A model generated the notes under the pieces. That model was not told the origin of the DNA and did no database searches. It saw only the letters and a program-made list of their open reading frames with translations. Positions 36,964 to 48,624 of a DNA stretch of 64,000 nucleotides are shown piece after piece (the stretch's first letter is position 1; each line of letters starts with the position of its first letter). Made by a program: the position numbers and the translations under genes. The DNA comes from Ligustrum vulgare (lineage: Eukaryota > Streptophyta > Magnoliopsida > Lamiales > Oleaceae), in assembly GCA_963555705.1 (NCBI GenBank), contig OY743181.1, positions 26,540,513 through 26,604,512 on the forward strand. The letters are read 5' to 3'.

Positions 36964-37168
36964 ATTAAGTTTGCAAAAATCTTCAAAAACATTATTTTTA
37001 AATTCTCCACCACCACTCCTAATTGAAACAGTGGAGTATCTCTTTTCTTTTCAAACATTTTTGCAAAAATGTTTGAGATTACTTAATGCTTCTTCTTTAA
37101 GATTTAAAAAAGTACCCAAGTTGATCAAGAAAAATCATCAACTATGGCAAAATCATAGTGTTGTTCAT

Positions 37169-37692
37169 TTAAGCTCGTGGTTCTTGATGGACCGAAAAGA
37201 TCGACGTGGAGTAGTTGCAAAGATTTTGTGGTAGAATCATATTGTTTGGAATTGAAAGAGCTTTCACTTGTTTTCCAAATTGACAAGCATCACAAATTTT
37301 ATCTTTTTCAAATGGAATTTTTGGCAAGCCTTTAACATAACAATTTTTGAATTTTTTTTTTGAAAATAGGTACATGCTAACATGTCCTAGTCTCCTATTC
37401 TATAACCAAGACTCATCTTTAAAGCTAGGAAAACATTTTAAATCATTTTCAAATTCAATATTTAGTACATTAACATCTTTATTCTGACTTCCTACAAATA
37501 CATATTCAGATGTAGCATTCTCAATGAGGCATTTTGTTGAATCACATTTGATTTTATAATATTTGTCACATAATGACTAATACTAAGGAAACTATGTTTG
37601 ATGTTATCGACCAATAGCACATTTTCTATATGGAGAAGAGGGGTTACCAATATTATTAATGCGAATAATCTTTCCTTTGAAGTTATCCGCAA
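37169..37692 (-). pseudogene. Copia pre-integrase / zinc-binding region
   Basis: 37375-37169 carries CDACQFGKQ, the second half of the GAG-pre-integrase H-H-C-C zinc motif. 37692-37492 is the preceding region in another frame. Stops separate them. Confidence 0.7.
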
Positions 37693-38219
37693 AGGTTACG
37701 TGTCCTATTCTTTTCTTTGGATGTTAGATAAAGAGTGTGATTTATAGCCATGTGCTTCGAACATCCACTATTAATAACTAACGGCTAGTTTCCTTCTTTG
37801 GTACCTACAAGAGATAATCTTTTTTTTTTTTTTTGGTACCCATATAAACTTGGGTCCTTGGTAGTTAGTGTTGGTGAATTTTGAAACCCACTTGTGTTTG
37901 TTTTCAAAGTGTAACTTCTTTTTAAGCATGCAATCAAATGCAATATGTTGATTTTTGTTACAAAAACTAAATGTGACTTTGGGAAGAGGAGTATTTGATG
38001 TTTTAACAAAAAATAGTTTTAGATGATTTTTGTTTCAAATGTGATTTATATACAACTCCTTTGTTGAAGCCACATTTTATTAACCTAGCATCATGTCAAG
38101 ATTATTATTTTCTTGATTAAATTTGTAAATAATGTTAGTTTTATCCAAATTTGTTTTAGAGAAGAATTTTCTCTAACTAAAGAATGATGGGTGATCGTTT
38201 CTTTTTCAAAATCCCTTTC

Positions 38220-38275
38220 ACATTCCAATAATTTTTTTTTTTTTTTTTTTTTTTCAAAAAAGAGTGCATTTTGAC
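38220..38275. repeat. Poly(T) run
   Basis: About 25 T followed by an A-run within the gag region of the Copia relic. Confidence 0.9.
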
Positions 38276-38455
38276 AAGAGTAGAGTGCGTGAAAGTAAGC
38301 TTTTGAAATGCTAAGTCACTTCATTATATTGTTAGTGGAGCTTACCTTATCTTCAATTGCCATGAAGCACGTGTTGGCAATCTCTTCTTCACTTTCCCTC
38401 TCTTCTTCTTCATCGTCATCACTTCCATCCCAAATTTTTTTGAAGGGCTTTCTTT

Positions 38456-38972
38456 TTAGGAAATTGGGATAGTTGAATCTTTTGTGACATGGATTTTCAC
38501 AATCATAACAAACAATTTTCTTGTTTGTCTCTTTATCTTTTCATTTCTACTTGGAAAGTGTCTATTTTTGTTGAACTCTCTCCAGTTATTTACGAGAAGA
38601 ACATAATCTAATTCATCCTCATCTATTGAGATGTTAGAAGAACATTTCTCATTTGTTGTCTTTAAGGCAAAATTTTTTTTTCTAGGGAGTTCCTTTGCTT
38701 TCTCCATTTTTCTCCTTCTAGTCTTTTCTTTTACCTCCGCATTGTTGAGCTCTTAAGTCATCAATGTACCATAAAGCTCTTTCAATGGGTAGCTGTTTGA
38801 CATCATGTGTATTCTCGATCAACATTATCAGTGGACTCCAATCTCCAGAGAAAGACCTGAGCATTCTACTTATAAGTTCTCTGTTAGAAGATTTGCAATC
38901 AAAACCTTTTTGACCATTTACAATATCAGTAAAATGAGTAATCATGATAGAAAAAGATTCATCTTGTTCCAT
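38456..38972 (-). pseudogene. Copia gag relic
   Basis: 38972-38718 matches the middle of Copia gag (MLRSFSGDW, a degenerate LP.eW motif). 38540-38456 holds a remnant zinc knuckle (V-x2-VKIHVTKD in place of C-x2-C-x4-H). Frame broken at about 38715. Confidence 0.75.
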
Positions 38973-39412
38973 GGAGAAATCTTCATAGTCTTTGAACTAG
39001 AGATTATTTTTAGATTCTTTCACTTTGCTAGTACCAGCGTGAGAAACTTTTAATGCATGCCAAATATCAAATTCTGGATCACATATGCTAATGCGATTAT
39101 ATTCATTTTATCTAAAGCACAGTAAAGAATATTTCTTGCTCTTGCATTTATAGACAATTTTCTTTTATCATCTTCATCATGTTCTTCTCTAGGTTTTGAA
39201 ATAATCTCATGTGTCTTTTCATCAACTTTAATGGCCTTTTTATTATCATCAATAGACTGTATATATATATCATCCTAGTTTCTCATAGTTTTAATTAGTA
39301 CCATCTAGGAAAGGAGATGACTTGTAGAATTCCCCTCAAGTTTTTGAAGATTGTGGTTAGCCGTTATTCAATATTTTAAAATCATTTCAAATATAGCAGC
39401 TTGCTCGGATAC

Positions 39413-40860
39413 TGAGTTTTATCCCAATAATAAATAACCAAGAGGGGTTTGAATTGGTTTTTGAAACTTTTTTGATAAGTTATCTCAAGTTGAAGTAATA
39501 AACACAAGTATCAATACTAAATGTAAAGTGGATCAATTACTAATCCGAAGTGTTATAGAAATTAAACTAATAAATTGAAGCAAGTATAGTACTTAAAAGA
39601 AGATAAAAGTAAGTAAATGAAAGTAAAGAAAGTGGAGATAACAACCATTTTTAATGGGGTTCAATCTACAATGTATTCTACGTCCTCGTTAAAAGCTCTT
39701 AAACACCAGCATCTATCTTTAAGTGATTTACAACAAGAAATACTTATCCTTATGTGACTTACAACAAAAAGCGTCTATCCTTATACAACAATCAAGTTTT
39801 CAAACGGTCTTGAAGCAACCCAAAATAAAAAATAGATCTACAAATGAAATAACTTTCTTAACAAATGATTTATTCAAATCAAATATGTTTAAGTCATAAA
39901 CTTTAATGATTGAAAATGTAATGAAATAATGTATATCTTTGTATCAAAGTTTTAAACCAAGAATCTTTCTTAACAAGTAATATAAGTTAAGTATGAAGAG
40001 AGATTTGCACTTCCGTATAAGTGTTTGTAAAGAAAGTTTTTATCAAAATGAATAAGAATAAGTAAGTTTATAAAGTTTTTTTTTACACAAGTAGAATCTT
40101 TTCTAAAATGAATGAAAAGAATTGGATCAATTAAAAATTCTTTGGTAATCATTGAAATGGAATTCAATATAATGTAGACTCAATGTTTTTTCAATAAATT
40201 GATCTCTTAAAGGCTCTTGTGAGTGATTGTAATGAATGTAGAAGAGATGGCTATATAGAGCGAAATCCTGAGCACGGTCTGCTAAATATGATCGACCGGT
40301 GACTAGCCGTTGAAGTTTCGAAAATTGTAAACGCGACCGACCTAACAAAAAGGTAGTCGACCTTTTCAAGGCATGCACCTGGTTACCATGAGGTCCACCT
40401 ATATTTATTCAAATGTAATTTTTCAAAGGTTTTGATCGAGAGTGATATTGTTAAGTTGAAAACCTTGTGAAAAATTATTTATATGAATTTGAAGTGTAAT
40501 AAAAAGATGTGCATGAATTTTGAAAGTTTATTCAATCTCTCAAAATACATTGCTAAAGATTGAGAGAGTTTTTGAAAACTAAAAAATGAGCTCTAATCTT
40601 TGTATGCTCAATTAGTTTTCTTCATGCCATTTGCTTTGTATCTCGTTTCCTGATCATGACTTTGTCTTCAAGCTTCGAGGAACAATCTGTACTTGAAGTT
40701 CTTTGACGATTGATATAAATTTGATGCACTAAATATAGATTTATAGTAAAAAAGATAACCTTGTTTGTTACAATTAAAATCATAGGACTAAGTCGACCAT
40801 GAGTCAACATTTCTATGTCATGTTCGATGTATGTCACATTTTAAAATTAAGTGCAAGACG
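39413..40860 (-). mobile_element. Probable 5' LTR of the minus-strand Copia
   Basis: Begins at the primer-site junction (TGAGTTTTATCCC on the plus strand). Contains a CTATATAG TATA box near 40251-40258 and GTCGACC-type motifs (40280-40360). The outer edge was not resolved; 40860 is an estimate. Confidence 0.4.
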
Positions 40861-41109
40861 ACATGAAACATAATAAAGATCGAATGGAAAGAAATAGGGA
40901 TGCACCAATTTATATCGCAAGTTCACCAAGTAGAAAACAAGCATTTGTGGAAATATAAAAAAAAAAAAAAAAAAGAGGAAGAAGAAGAAGAAGAAAATTA
41001 GGTAAAGATGCTAAAACAATTTATCACTGATGTAGGTAGCAATAGAACTCTATGCATTTATTACTAAAATCATGTGAAGTATATGAACGCTTAATTATTG
41101 AATATTATA

Positions 41110-42190
41110 ACAATATACATACATTTAAGAAATGACAATGAGTCTATTTTGATTAAAATGATTGAGAGTTTGCTTTTAATGTTAGAATACTTTCAACGAG
41201 TTTTTTGACTCTACAAATATCTTATCGGGGGTATACTACCCACTAGTTCTAGAGTTTTATTGAACATCTTTTTATTATTGCAAAAACTTTTAATATAAAT
41301 AGAAATGATCAGTTTTTTCTGATATATCCTTTTTAATGGAATTAAAATTTAGAAAATACAGGGAAAATATTCCTTCACTTGTTACAATTTAAATGGTATT
41401 AAACATATTATTAAATAAAATTACAAAAACTTTAAATTTTGATGCACCAATCACTTATGGTAATTTAGAAACCGCATTAGTTTTTATATATGAAACATAT
41501 GCAAAATGATTGGGTGCTAATGTTAATCGGGCACCCTCCGCACCCACCCGTTCTGTTAATCTTAAAGATGAAGTAGAACTAGTGAATTTATGGGAAGAAA
41601 TTAGGAATGCAACAACTTCTTCTAGTATGGTTCTTGTATTTAATCATCAGACATTGGTCCCACTGCAATACACGTTGAATTAAAAAACTACTCCATCCGT
41701 CCCACAAAGATAGACCACTTTATTTTTTTAGAGTATATTAATGTCTTCATTTTCTAATATACTCATATTTAATATGCATTATTATCAACAAATATGAACA
41801 ACTCATTGTTTAATGTAGGGGTATATTAAGTAGAATGTAGGTAAATTTATAATTCCAACATATATTAATAATATTTTCTTAATCTGTGTGAAAATAGAAG
41901 TAAGTCTATCTTTGTGGTACGGATGGAGTATTTTAAGATTTTTTTTTAAGAACATAGAACCTGTTGATTCACTATAATTTGATTTACTTGAATTTTAGCG
42001 AGTGAATGAATCAAAAAAATCCAATTATTTCTATCATTGCAAAAGATCTACTAACTCCTCTGGCTAGCAAGGTAGGTTTCGAGTATGCTTTTAATGCAAG
42101 TAAACGAAATACATCCAAAGTTTGAAGTCAACTTAAAGAAGATATTTTTGAAACATTATTGTGCTTAAAGAATTTATGCACATTTTATTA
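41110..42190 (+). pseudogene. hAT transposase relic
   Basis: Plus-strand frames contain FFDSTNILSGVYYP (41200-41245), a hAT core signature. At 42020-42180 is the C-terminal dimerisation region (PIISIIAKDLLTPLAS ... EDIFETLLCLKNL). Stops and frame changes are frequent, and a Stowaway MITE splits the gene. No terminal inverted repeats of the hAT element itself were identified. Confidence 0.75.
41691..41928. mobile_element. Stowaway-type MITE, 238 bp
   Basis: Terminal inverted repeats CTCCATCCGTCCCACAAAG / CTCCATCCGTACCACAAAG (one mismatch, extending through GATAGAC) and TA target duplications at 41689-41690 and 41929-41930. These are hallmarks of Tc1/mariner-derived Stowaway elements. Confidence 0.95.
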
Positions 42191-42199
42191 TACAAGAGA

Positions 42200-42750
42200 A
42201 GTATGACGAAATTGCATGTAAATTAGGTAAATGATCTTTAATTTCGTCATATAATCAAACTTTTTAAATTTTTTTAATAATATTTTGATTAAAAAAAAAA
42301 AAAAATTACACATGTAATAAGTTGTTTGTATATAATTTTAACTCTACATACTCAAAATTAAGTACTAGTCTCGTGCCCAAAGAAAGGAGGAGGATTTTTT
42401 TTTTTTTGTTTTAATTTAAATTTTTTTAAAAATCAGTGAGCTCATGGACCAAGCTCAAGATGAACCGAGCCAAATCGAGCTCTGTTAATTAAATCCATAA
42501 ACAAATAAACTATCAAAAATTCCATAATTAATAGTTGGACTCTGTTAATTAAATTCTTAAACAAATAAATTTAAAATGATAGTTCTGTCATAAAGTGTAA
42601 ATACCAAGGTTGTGAGGATTGTAATTTAGATTGGATCACTGAAGAAGTCCTGCAGATCAGATCGAAGATCGTAGGATCCTATAAAATAATTATTTAAAAG
42701 TAGGAGTAATTACATTACATCAAATAATACCTTTAAATTTATATTTTTTA
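42200..42750. other. AT-rich DNA right of the hAT relic
   Basis: Homopolymer-rich with a short duplication (ACTCTGTTAATTAAAT at about 42480 and 42540). No gene recognised. Confidence 0.5.
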
Positions 42751-42811
42751 AAATCATGTATCTAGAAACTATTTTACTAATGAATCAGTTAAAACAAAAC
42801 CTAAACCCTAA

Positions 42812-42975
42812 TCATTTTTTCCTTTCTCTAACCTCTGACGATCCACTTTTTGATTTCTTTGGTCGTTTGACAATCACATTTATGGGTTTGTCCAATGTTA
42901 TTGGCTTTGCACTCTCATCAAGCCATGGAATGGGCACGTCTTCATATGTATATCCAAGTCTTTGTAGGAAAATTA
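42812..42975 (-). pseudogene. Unidentified gene fragment (C-terminal exon-like)
   Basis: The minus-strand frame reads LGYTYEDVPIPWLDESAK ... and ends in a Lys/Arg-rich tail with a stop. It is preceded by a TTTTCCTACAAAG acceptor-like sequence. Composition looks like a genuine last exon, but I do not recognise the family and no other exons were found. Confidence 0.3.
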
Positions 42976-42999
42976 TTGTCGAATTTGATTGACAAAAGA

Positions 43000-43736
43000 A
43001 CAAACCAAAAATGAATCCACAATAATATAAATATTGATGAAAACCAAAATTGTAAATTCGAAAAAAATTTGGAACCGAGGCCTGTGCAAACACAGTTTTC
43101 TTAAAACAGATTCGCCCTCCTCACCAATCTGTGCTGGAGGTTTGTCTGAACGTCTGTCTCCCAGGATACAACGGATGTTGACTAGTTAACTCAGCACAAA
43201 GTTACTACTCCAACGAACCGAACTTTTGTATGAACTATCACCAAAAACAAAATAAATATATGGACAAAATATAGGATAAAATGTGTCTCGACAAAACCAA
43301 TGTTTTTTCTTTCATAAGGAAGGGAGATGAATTATATAGGATGCAAAGGAGTTATACCATAACTGGTGTCGAGACAGTCTTGAATTCTCACTCTTATAGG
43401 CTTCGCCTCCTCATTGTAGAATATGAAGCGGATGGTCTGTAATATTGGTTCCCTTGAATTGATCCAGCCATATGGTCCACAGCCGATCAATATTTGAATG
43501 GCGAGCATAGAAAATTAGGTCGAGCGGCAATGTCGATAGGATTGTTAGCCTCGACTGCAGTTCCGGTCCAAGTATGCATGGTATTATGAGGAGTTTGCTC
43601 AATTTGACCAGCGCCCCTGAGCGTGGGGGCACCATCATCAGCCCCAAACGGATTTCCGGTTTTACATTTGTCTGTACACTATGGCAAGATTGAATTTGAT
43701 CTGAACATCCGGTTTTACATTGTCAACACCGCCTAT
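43000..43736. other. Unassigned left flank of the LOG-carrying element
   Basis: Moderately GC-rich, no stops-free gene of note. It continues on the other side of the element after 53742 (target ACTCC), so 43000-43736 and 53743-54180 were contiguous before insertion. Confidence 0.5.
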
Positions 43737-44394
43737 ACTCCTGTAGCGCCCCGAGTTCCGTATACCCGATTCACTACGTCATTTTCTGTCTAAATTTTTT
43801 CGAATAATATTTTTGCGGAAGAAATAATTGAAATTCATTTTTGGCAACATTAAATAAACTGTAATGGCCGCTAAAATTGAAAACATTTATGAAACCATTT
43901 GAAATAGTAAATCGAACCATTAATATTGTAAAGAAATTGCCAATATCATAATTTCTCAAATAAATGAACTTCTATAAATTATTCGATTGTTTGGAAAATA
44001 CGGAAATCATTAACGTCAAACTTTCAACCGTTCAACGATTATTGCCACCATCATTCATCGCTCGCCACCGTCTCCGAAATCTGCAAAACTGTTAAAAAGT
44101 AGGGTGAGTATTTCATGGGGGAAATACTCAGTAGACTCATCGCAAATTAATTTAATTTATAAGATGATTAAACACACAAATCCCGGCTCTTTATAAAACG
44201 GGCATTGATAGAGCTTCTTTATAAAACTGCTCTTGATAAAACTCATATTGTGCATTACAGCACGGGACATATTTTACAAATCATAGGCTCTTTGAAAATA
44301 GCTCTTTGAAAACAGCTCTTTGAAAACCATATACTTATAAAAACATTTTAATTATGCCAAGCATAATTTCTTTTGAAAGCATAACATAAGATAG

Positions 44395-44810
44395 GATTGA
44401 AATCCTCATAAACATAAATAGACACAAGAACTTTACCGAACTTAGGTGGCAAGAATTCTTATGCAGTAAAATCATAATAACAGTAAGTTTTCATCATAAC
44501 ATAGGATAATATCGAAATCCTCATAAACATAAGAATTTTACCGAACTTAGGTGGCAAGAATTCTTATGTAGTAAGTATACCAAGCATAATTTTCTGAAAT
44601 TCATAGGGATCAATTGCATCATAACATAAGATAGGATCGAAATCCTCATAAACATATGCGACAGGAATTTTACCGAACTTAGGTGGTAAATCCTCATAAA
44701 CATATGGAAAGATAGGAATTTTACCGAACTTCGTGGCAAATCCTCATAAACATAGGAGACACAAGAATGTTACCGAACTTAGGTGGCAAGAATTCTTATG
44801 TGTAGCGCTA
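44395..44810 (-). repeat. Five-copy module inside the LTR
   Basis: Diverged units containing ATCCTCATAAACATA and TTTTACCGAACTTAGGTGGC recur five times (ACCGAACTT near 44436, 44541, 44673, 44722 and 44773), with unequal spacing. The same array is in the other LTR at 51132-51547. Confidence 0.85.
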
Positions 44811-45239
44811 CTAAAACTCCGGTCCCCTTAACATATCATAACTTATCATATGGGACCCAAAACAATCTTGGTAGATTGATTTCATAGCAATGATCCAAAA
44901 AAAACATTTTCGTGAAGCATAGGGTATACTTACTTTTCGTAAAAACATAAAGTATATTTTCTTTTCATAAAAACATACTTACTTTTCATAACAACATAAG
45001 GTATATTTACCTTTCATAAAAACATACTTGTTTTTCTTAAAAATTGACTTTCACAAGTCACATGACATTCATATGAAATCATAATTTAAATTAATTAATA
45101 AGTGCGAGTCTACCTCAATTCCGACGAGTGCAAAGTTGAGCGGGAATGACTTCAATTTCTTTAAATTCTCCGTACGCTTCGTCTTAGCCAATAAGTCACT
45201 TTAGTCTATCGAATATATAGCTCAAAAATGATAAATTAT

Positions 45240-45480
45240 AATTTGAGGACTAAAATTGATATTTTGAAAGTTGAGGGATTAAAATGAATACTTTTGATAG
45301 TTGAGGGACTAAAATAGATATTTTGAAAGTTGAGAGATTAAAATGAATACTTTTGAAAGTTGAGCTTAAAATCAAATTAATAAAATCAGCAGGGACTGAA
45401 ATAATAGATTTTAAAAATGAAGGGCTGATATTAAAAAGATTTAAAGCTGAAAGGACTGAATTGAAACAAATTAAAACTTC
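45240..45480 (-). repeat. Short GGACTAAAAT/TTGAAAGTTGAGG tandem repeat in the LTR
   Basis: A unit of about 30 bp alternates as GGACTAAAATnGATATTTTG and GGATTAAAATGAATAC. Duplicated in the second LTR at 51977-52217. Confidence 0.8.
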
Positions 45481-47000
45481 AGGACTAAAGTTGCAAATTT
45501 CCGAAAGTTTATAATATTTAATATATCCTTTTTCTCATTCAGATCGAAAAGAGAGAGAGAGGGATCGGATGGTGGAGACAGAGGAAATTGTGACTGGAAC
45601 CCTCGCAAAATCTGGTCCTCAGCCGGCGATCTACCAGCAAAACACCGCCGCAGAGTGGCGATGAGCGGCGGCCAAGAATTGGTTAAAAATTTTGAGGGAT
45701 TTGGTGATGATTTTGGTGCGAAACCGAAGTCAAACGCGGAGCTGGGTTCGCGATTTTTCCGGCGAATATCCGTCTAGATGGCCGGTGATGAAGGTAAATA
45801 CTAGTTTTGTTCTGGGTTTGAAGTTTGATTTGGGTTTGTATTGTGGTGGCTGGAGTTAAATTTGGGCTGTGGTTTTTCCGGCGAACATAAAGGCGGTCGA
45901 GGTAATTTGGGGATTTTGGTTTGGAGGTCGATTCATGACGGGTTTGAGCAGTGGTGGTGATAACTGATGATGATGATGATGGGTGATGATGTACTGTGGT
46001 GATGGTGAGTTTGGGGTTGATGCTAGTTGACAGATTGGTGGTGGTTGGCGGTTACAGTGAGGTTGGCTGCGTGAAGGAAGAGGTTGATGAGGAAATGGAA
46101 CTGCAAATTGGTTTGTTGTTTGCTTGGTATTGGTTTTGAATTCTATAATTGAGTCTGGGTTTGGCAATGGAGATAGTGGCTGTGAGAGGGTGGAGGTTGC
46201 AGGGATGGTGACGGTGATTGCAGGGATGAGTTTGGTGATCGTGGAGGCAGCGTACTGATGAGGATGATGGGTGCAGTGTGGATCATTGGTGATTGGCTAC
46301 TGGTTGGCAAATTTGTGAGTTGGAGGTGGTAACTTGACAGTGATGATACTGATTGCAGTGTAAATGGTTTGTGCAGTAGTTGCTAAGATGGAGATGATAA
46401 TGGTGATATAGTGGGTTGAATTTGATTTCTGAATGGTGATGAAGATGTATGCTTATATATATTGTATTGTGGAATCTAAGTACATGGAAGTGTGAGTTGT
46501 GCCATGAGTATTGAAATGAAGATGGGGTAGATGATGATAATGATGAAGATGCTTTGCTTGTACAATTATGGTTTAATATAATGAAGGTTCGTGGCTATGG
46601 ATTGATGCTGATAATAATGGAGCTGAAAAAGAATTTGTGGGTGGTGGCTATGGCTTAGAAAATTGACTAACTTTGATTAAGAAATGTATTTAAAACAGAT
46701 ATATTTTGGACTGAAAATAAATCTGAGAATGGATGAATTTTGAGATAAAAATTGAATTACATATTTTGGACTTAAAATAATTTAATAAGGAATATTGGAA
46801 TTAAAATGATTTTGAAAATGATACTTTAATTAAAATAATATAATTATAGAAATTCGGATTTTAATTTAAAATCGAACAAATTCGATATTTCTTGACTTGG
46901 CTAGACGAATTCGTCGCGGCATAAATTTCAAAACAATAGCGACTCAATTTTCTAAATATTAAAATAATTATTTATTGCATAAAAATTCTGGGTTGCTATA

Positions 47001-47013
47001 ATCTTACCCCCTT
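47001..47013 (-). promoter_or_regulatory. Polypurine tract of the LOG-carrying element
   Basis: Reverse complement reads AAGGGGGTAAGAT directly against the 3' LTR, the expected plus-strand primer. Confidence 0.85.
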
Positions 47014-47726
47014 AAAAATAATTTCGTCCTCGAAATTAAACTTACTTAATCTTATAATTTCTGAATACTTAATCAGAATCTCTTCTTCTTATCATCGAAT
47101 ATTCTCAAAATAATCAAAACAATTCCCAATCGTATGTAAAAATTTCATCATATCTTGTAGTATTCATGTAACTTGTCACTTATCATCGTATCATGTGACC
47201 TCAAATATTCGTATATATCTCTAAAATTTCAACAAATCTTTACTGACATATCGTATCATAATAATTTTTCCTTTCTTATCATCGAAAATTCCCAAAATAA
47301 TCAAAGAATTACCTGAATATTTTCTCTACGTAATATACCCAAACATATCAACATAATATCATCAACTTATCTTTCCAATATTTGTAACCCAAAATTCAGT
47401 AAACAAATATCTCCCAAAACTAAGATTCTATACTTAAATGTCACCACATTTCCTGCAAAGTATTTCTTTCACTTGTATATACGTATGAATTCTGATTCAA
47501 TACGGTACTCATTTTACTTTCCACGTATCATCACATTAAACCAAGATTATCATTATTAAAACAAAATATCAGTACCCATAATCCAAGAAAATATTCCAAA
47601 TCTCCAATCAAATCTCCTTTATCGATAAAATTTAACAGCGCATTACTTCTTGTCTCCTCTTTTCATTAAAATAATCCTGCGCTTTCTTGCTGGTCACAAC
47701 ATCACGCGGATTCACTCAGATCCTTT
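47014..47726. other. Internal region left of the cargo ORFs
   Basis: AT-rich, no gag-pol on either strand. Contains the AATTTCGTCCTCGAAATT inverted box (47022-47039) typical of the sequence before the polypurine tract in Tekay-like elements, and a repeated CTTATCATCGAAWATTC phrase (47087, 47276). Confidence 0.6.
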
Positions 47727-47730
47727 GCGC

Positions 47731-47740
47731 TTTTAAATAG
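47731..47740 (+). promoter_or_regulatory. TTTTAAATAG box upstream of the Cys-motif ORF
   Basis: TTTTAAATAG lies 33 bp before the ATG at 47773. A near-identical CTTTAAATAG lies upstream of the LOG ORF at 48541-48550. Possible TATA boxes; alternatively a duplicated transcription signal from the cargo's source. Confidence 0.4.
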
Positions 47741-47772
47741 TTCATGCTGGGAAGAGGTTGAATCATCAAACA

Positions 47773-48324
47773 ATGGATATCATCCTTTCTAACATTCGCA
47801 AGTATTATTCCAGTCTTCCTATGAATGATCTGAGAAAGATCTATAGAATAAGGCTCGAAAGATTGAGGTTGCTAATGGCTCATGATATTCCAGAAGATGT
47901 TCGCTGGTTGATAGAAGCAAATGTTCGACTATCTGGTGAATTACCATCAACATTTCCAAAACATATGCCTGGTTTAGGCAAAAGCACGTTCGCAAAGAAA
48001 CGAAGAGCAAAAAGACTGGGTGGTTGCTACAAATGTGCTCGTTGGAACTGTAATACACGTTGCAAATCAGTAGGATATTCTTCTACTAATCGGGATGATA
48101 AAATCGAATTCATAAAGGGTGGACTGAGTAAGGAGTCTTTGGATGATATTCGACTGACTCTTGAGACGCACCCAAGTGGTTATGTACAACGTGAACTTCT
48201 CTCCTTATACGCTCAGTTTAACGAGGACAAAAATCGTTATAGTCTCCAAAATATAATAGCAAAAGATCCTGTTTGCCAGTCTGTTTTACAAAATGAGGCT
48301 TCTGGCAGTTCAGCAATGTTATAA
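47773..48324 (+). CDS. 183-aa protein with basic patch and four-Cys motif, unknown function
   Basis: Intact ORF on the strand opposite the element's transcription. I chose the ATG at 47773 (context ACAATGG) rather than an in-frame TTG 15 bp upstream. N-terminal ~60 residues look helical with charged Leu-rich repeats. Residues 74-81 are a basic run (AKKRRAKR), followed immediately by C85-x2-C88-x4-C93-x3-C97 (GGCYKCARWNCNTRC). The C-terminal ~80 residues are mixed helical. A basic stretch running straight into a Gly-Cys-x2-Cys knot is the arrangement of the cysteine-rich nucleic-acid-binding proteins of carla- and vitivirus-type plant RNA viruses. That is a motif-level resemblance only. No transmembrane or signal segment. 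It is intact in an otherwise decayed neighbourhood. Confidence 0.75.
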   Translation: MDIILSNIRKYYSSLPMNDLRKIYRIRLERLRLLMAHDIPEDVRWLIEANVRLSGELPSTFPKHMPGLGKSTFAKKRRAKRLGGCYKCARWNCNTRCKSVGYSSTNRDDKIEFIKGGLSKESLDDIRLTLETHPSGYVQRELLSLYAQFNEDKNRYSLQNIIAKDPVCQSVLQNEASGSSAML

Positions 48325-48624
48325 GGTAAATCTTTTAAAATATTTTGCTGCTTACTTTCACGCGTTTTGAAAATAAAATATATTTTCCTTTTCTCGAGTT
48401 TTGATAAAGCTGGAAATAAAATATTAAATCGCCGAAAGGTGACAGCCTCGATACGATAAAAATATTCAAAAGTGGGCTGATTTTGTCAAAAGTAAATCTT
48501 TACTTTTTCAGAATCAATCAAAAACAGTAAATTTTTCCGGCTTTAAATAGCCAAACATATTTCATAGTTCAGGCATCCCAAAATCACATCTTCTTCGTAA
48601 GTTTTCCCTTCTTTACTATCAAAG
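48325..48624 (+). other. Spacer between the two cargo ORFs
   Basis: 300 bp without ORF. Contains CTTTAAATAG (48541-48550) within the imperfect inverted repeat GGCTTTAAATAGCC. The LOG leader (CTTCGTAAGTTTTCCCTTC) follows. Confidence 0.6.

Larger units (their letters stand above)
34720..39420 (-). mobile_element. Degenerate full-length Copia retrotransposon
   Basis: Minus-strand order from right to left: gag (38972-38456), pre-integrase/integrase (about 37700-36900), integrase C-terminal/linker (36453-36113), RT (35709-35359), RT C-terminal and RNase H (35316-34725). This gag-IN-RT-RH order defines Copia. A degenerate primer site CAGTATCCGAGC sits at about 39412-39401, and the LTR side reads ...CCCCTCTTGG, as in Sirevirus-like elements. 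Many stops, frameshifts and a TA microsatellite show it is dead. Confidence 0.85.
43742..47000 (-). repeat. 3' LTR of the LOG-carrying element
   Basis: Plus-strand ends TGTAGCG...TTGCTATA; the canonical terminal CA/TG is TA/TA on the inner/outer 3' edge. Identical in length to 50479-53737 (offset 6,737, no indels). I found two substitutions, at 45493/52230 and 45912/52649. Confidence 0.95.

Noticed and set aside
45856..46167. 103-aa minus-strand ORF in each LTR (twin at 52593-52904)
   Set aside because: Low-complexity His/Pro/Ser frame over GATGAT/GGTGGTG repeats in non-coding LTR sequence; no domain.
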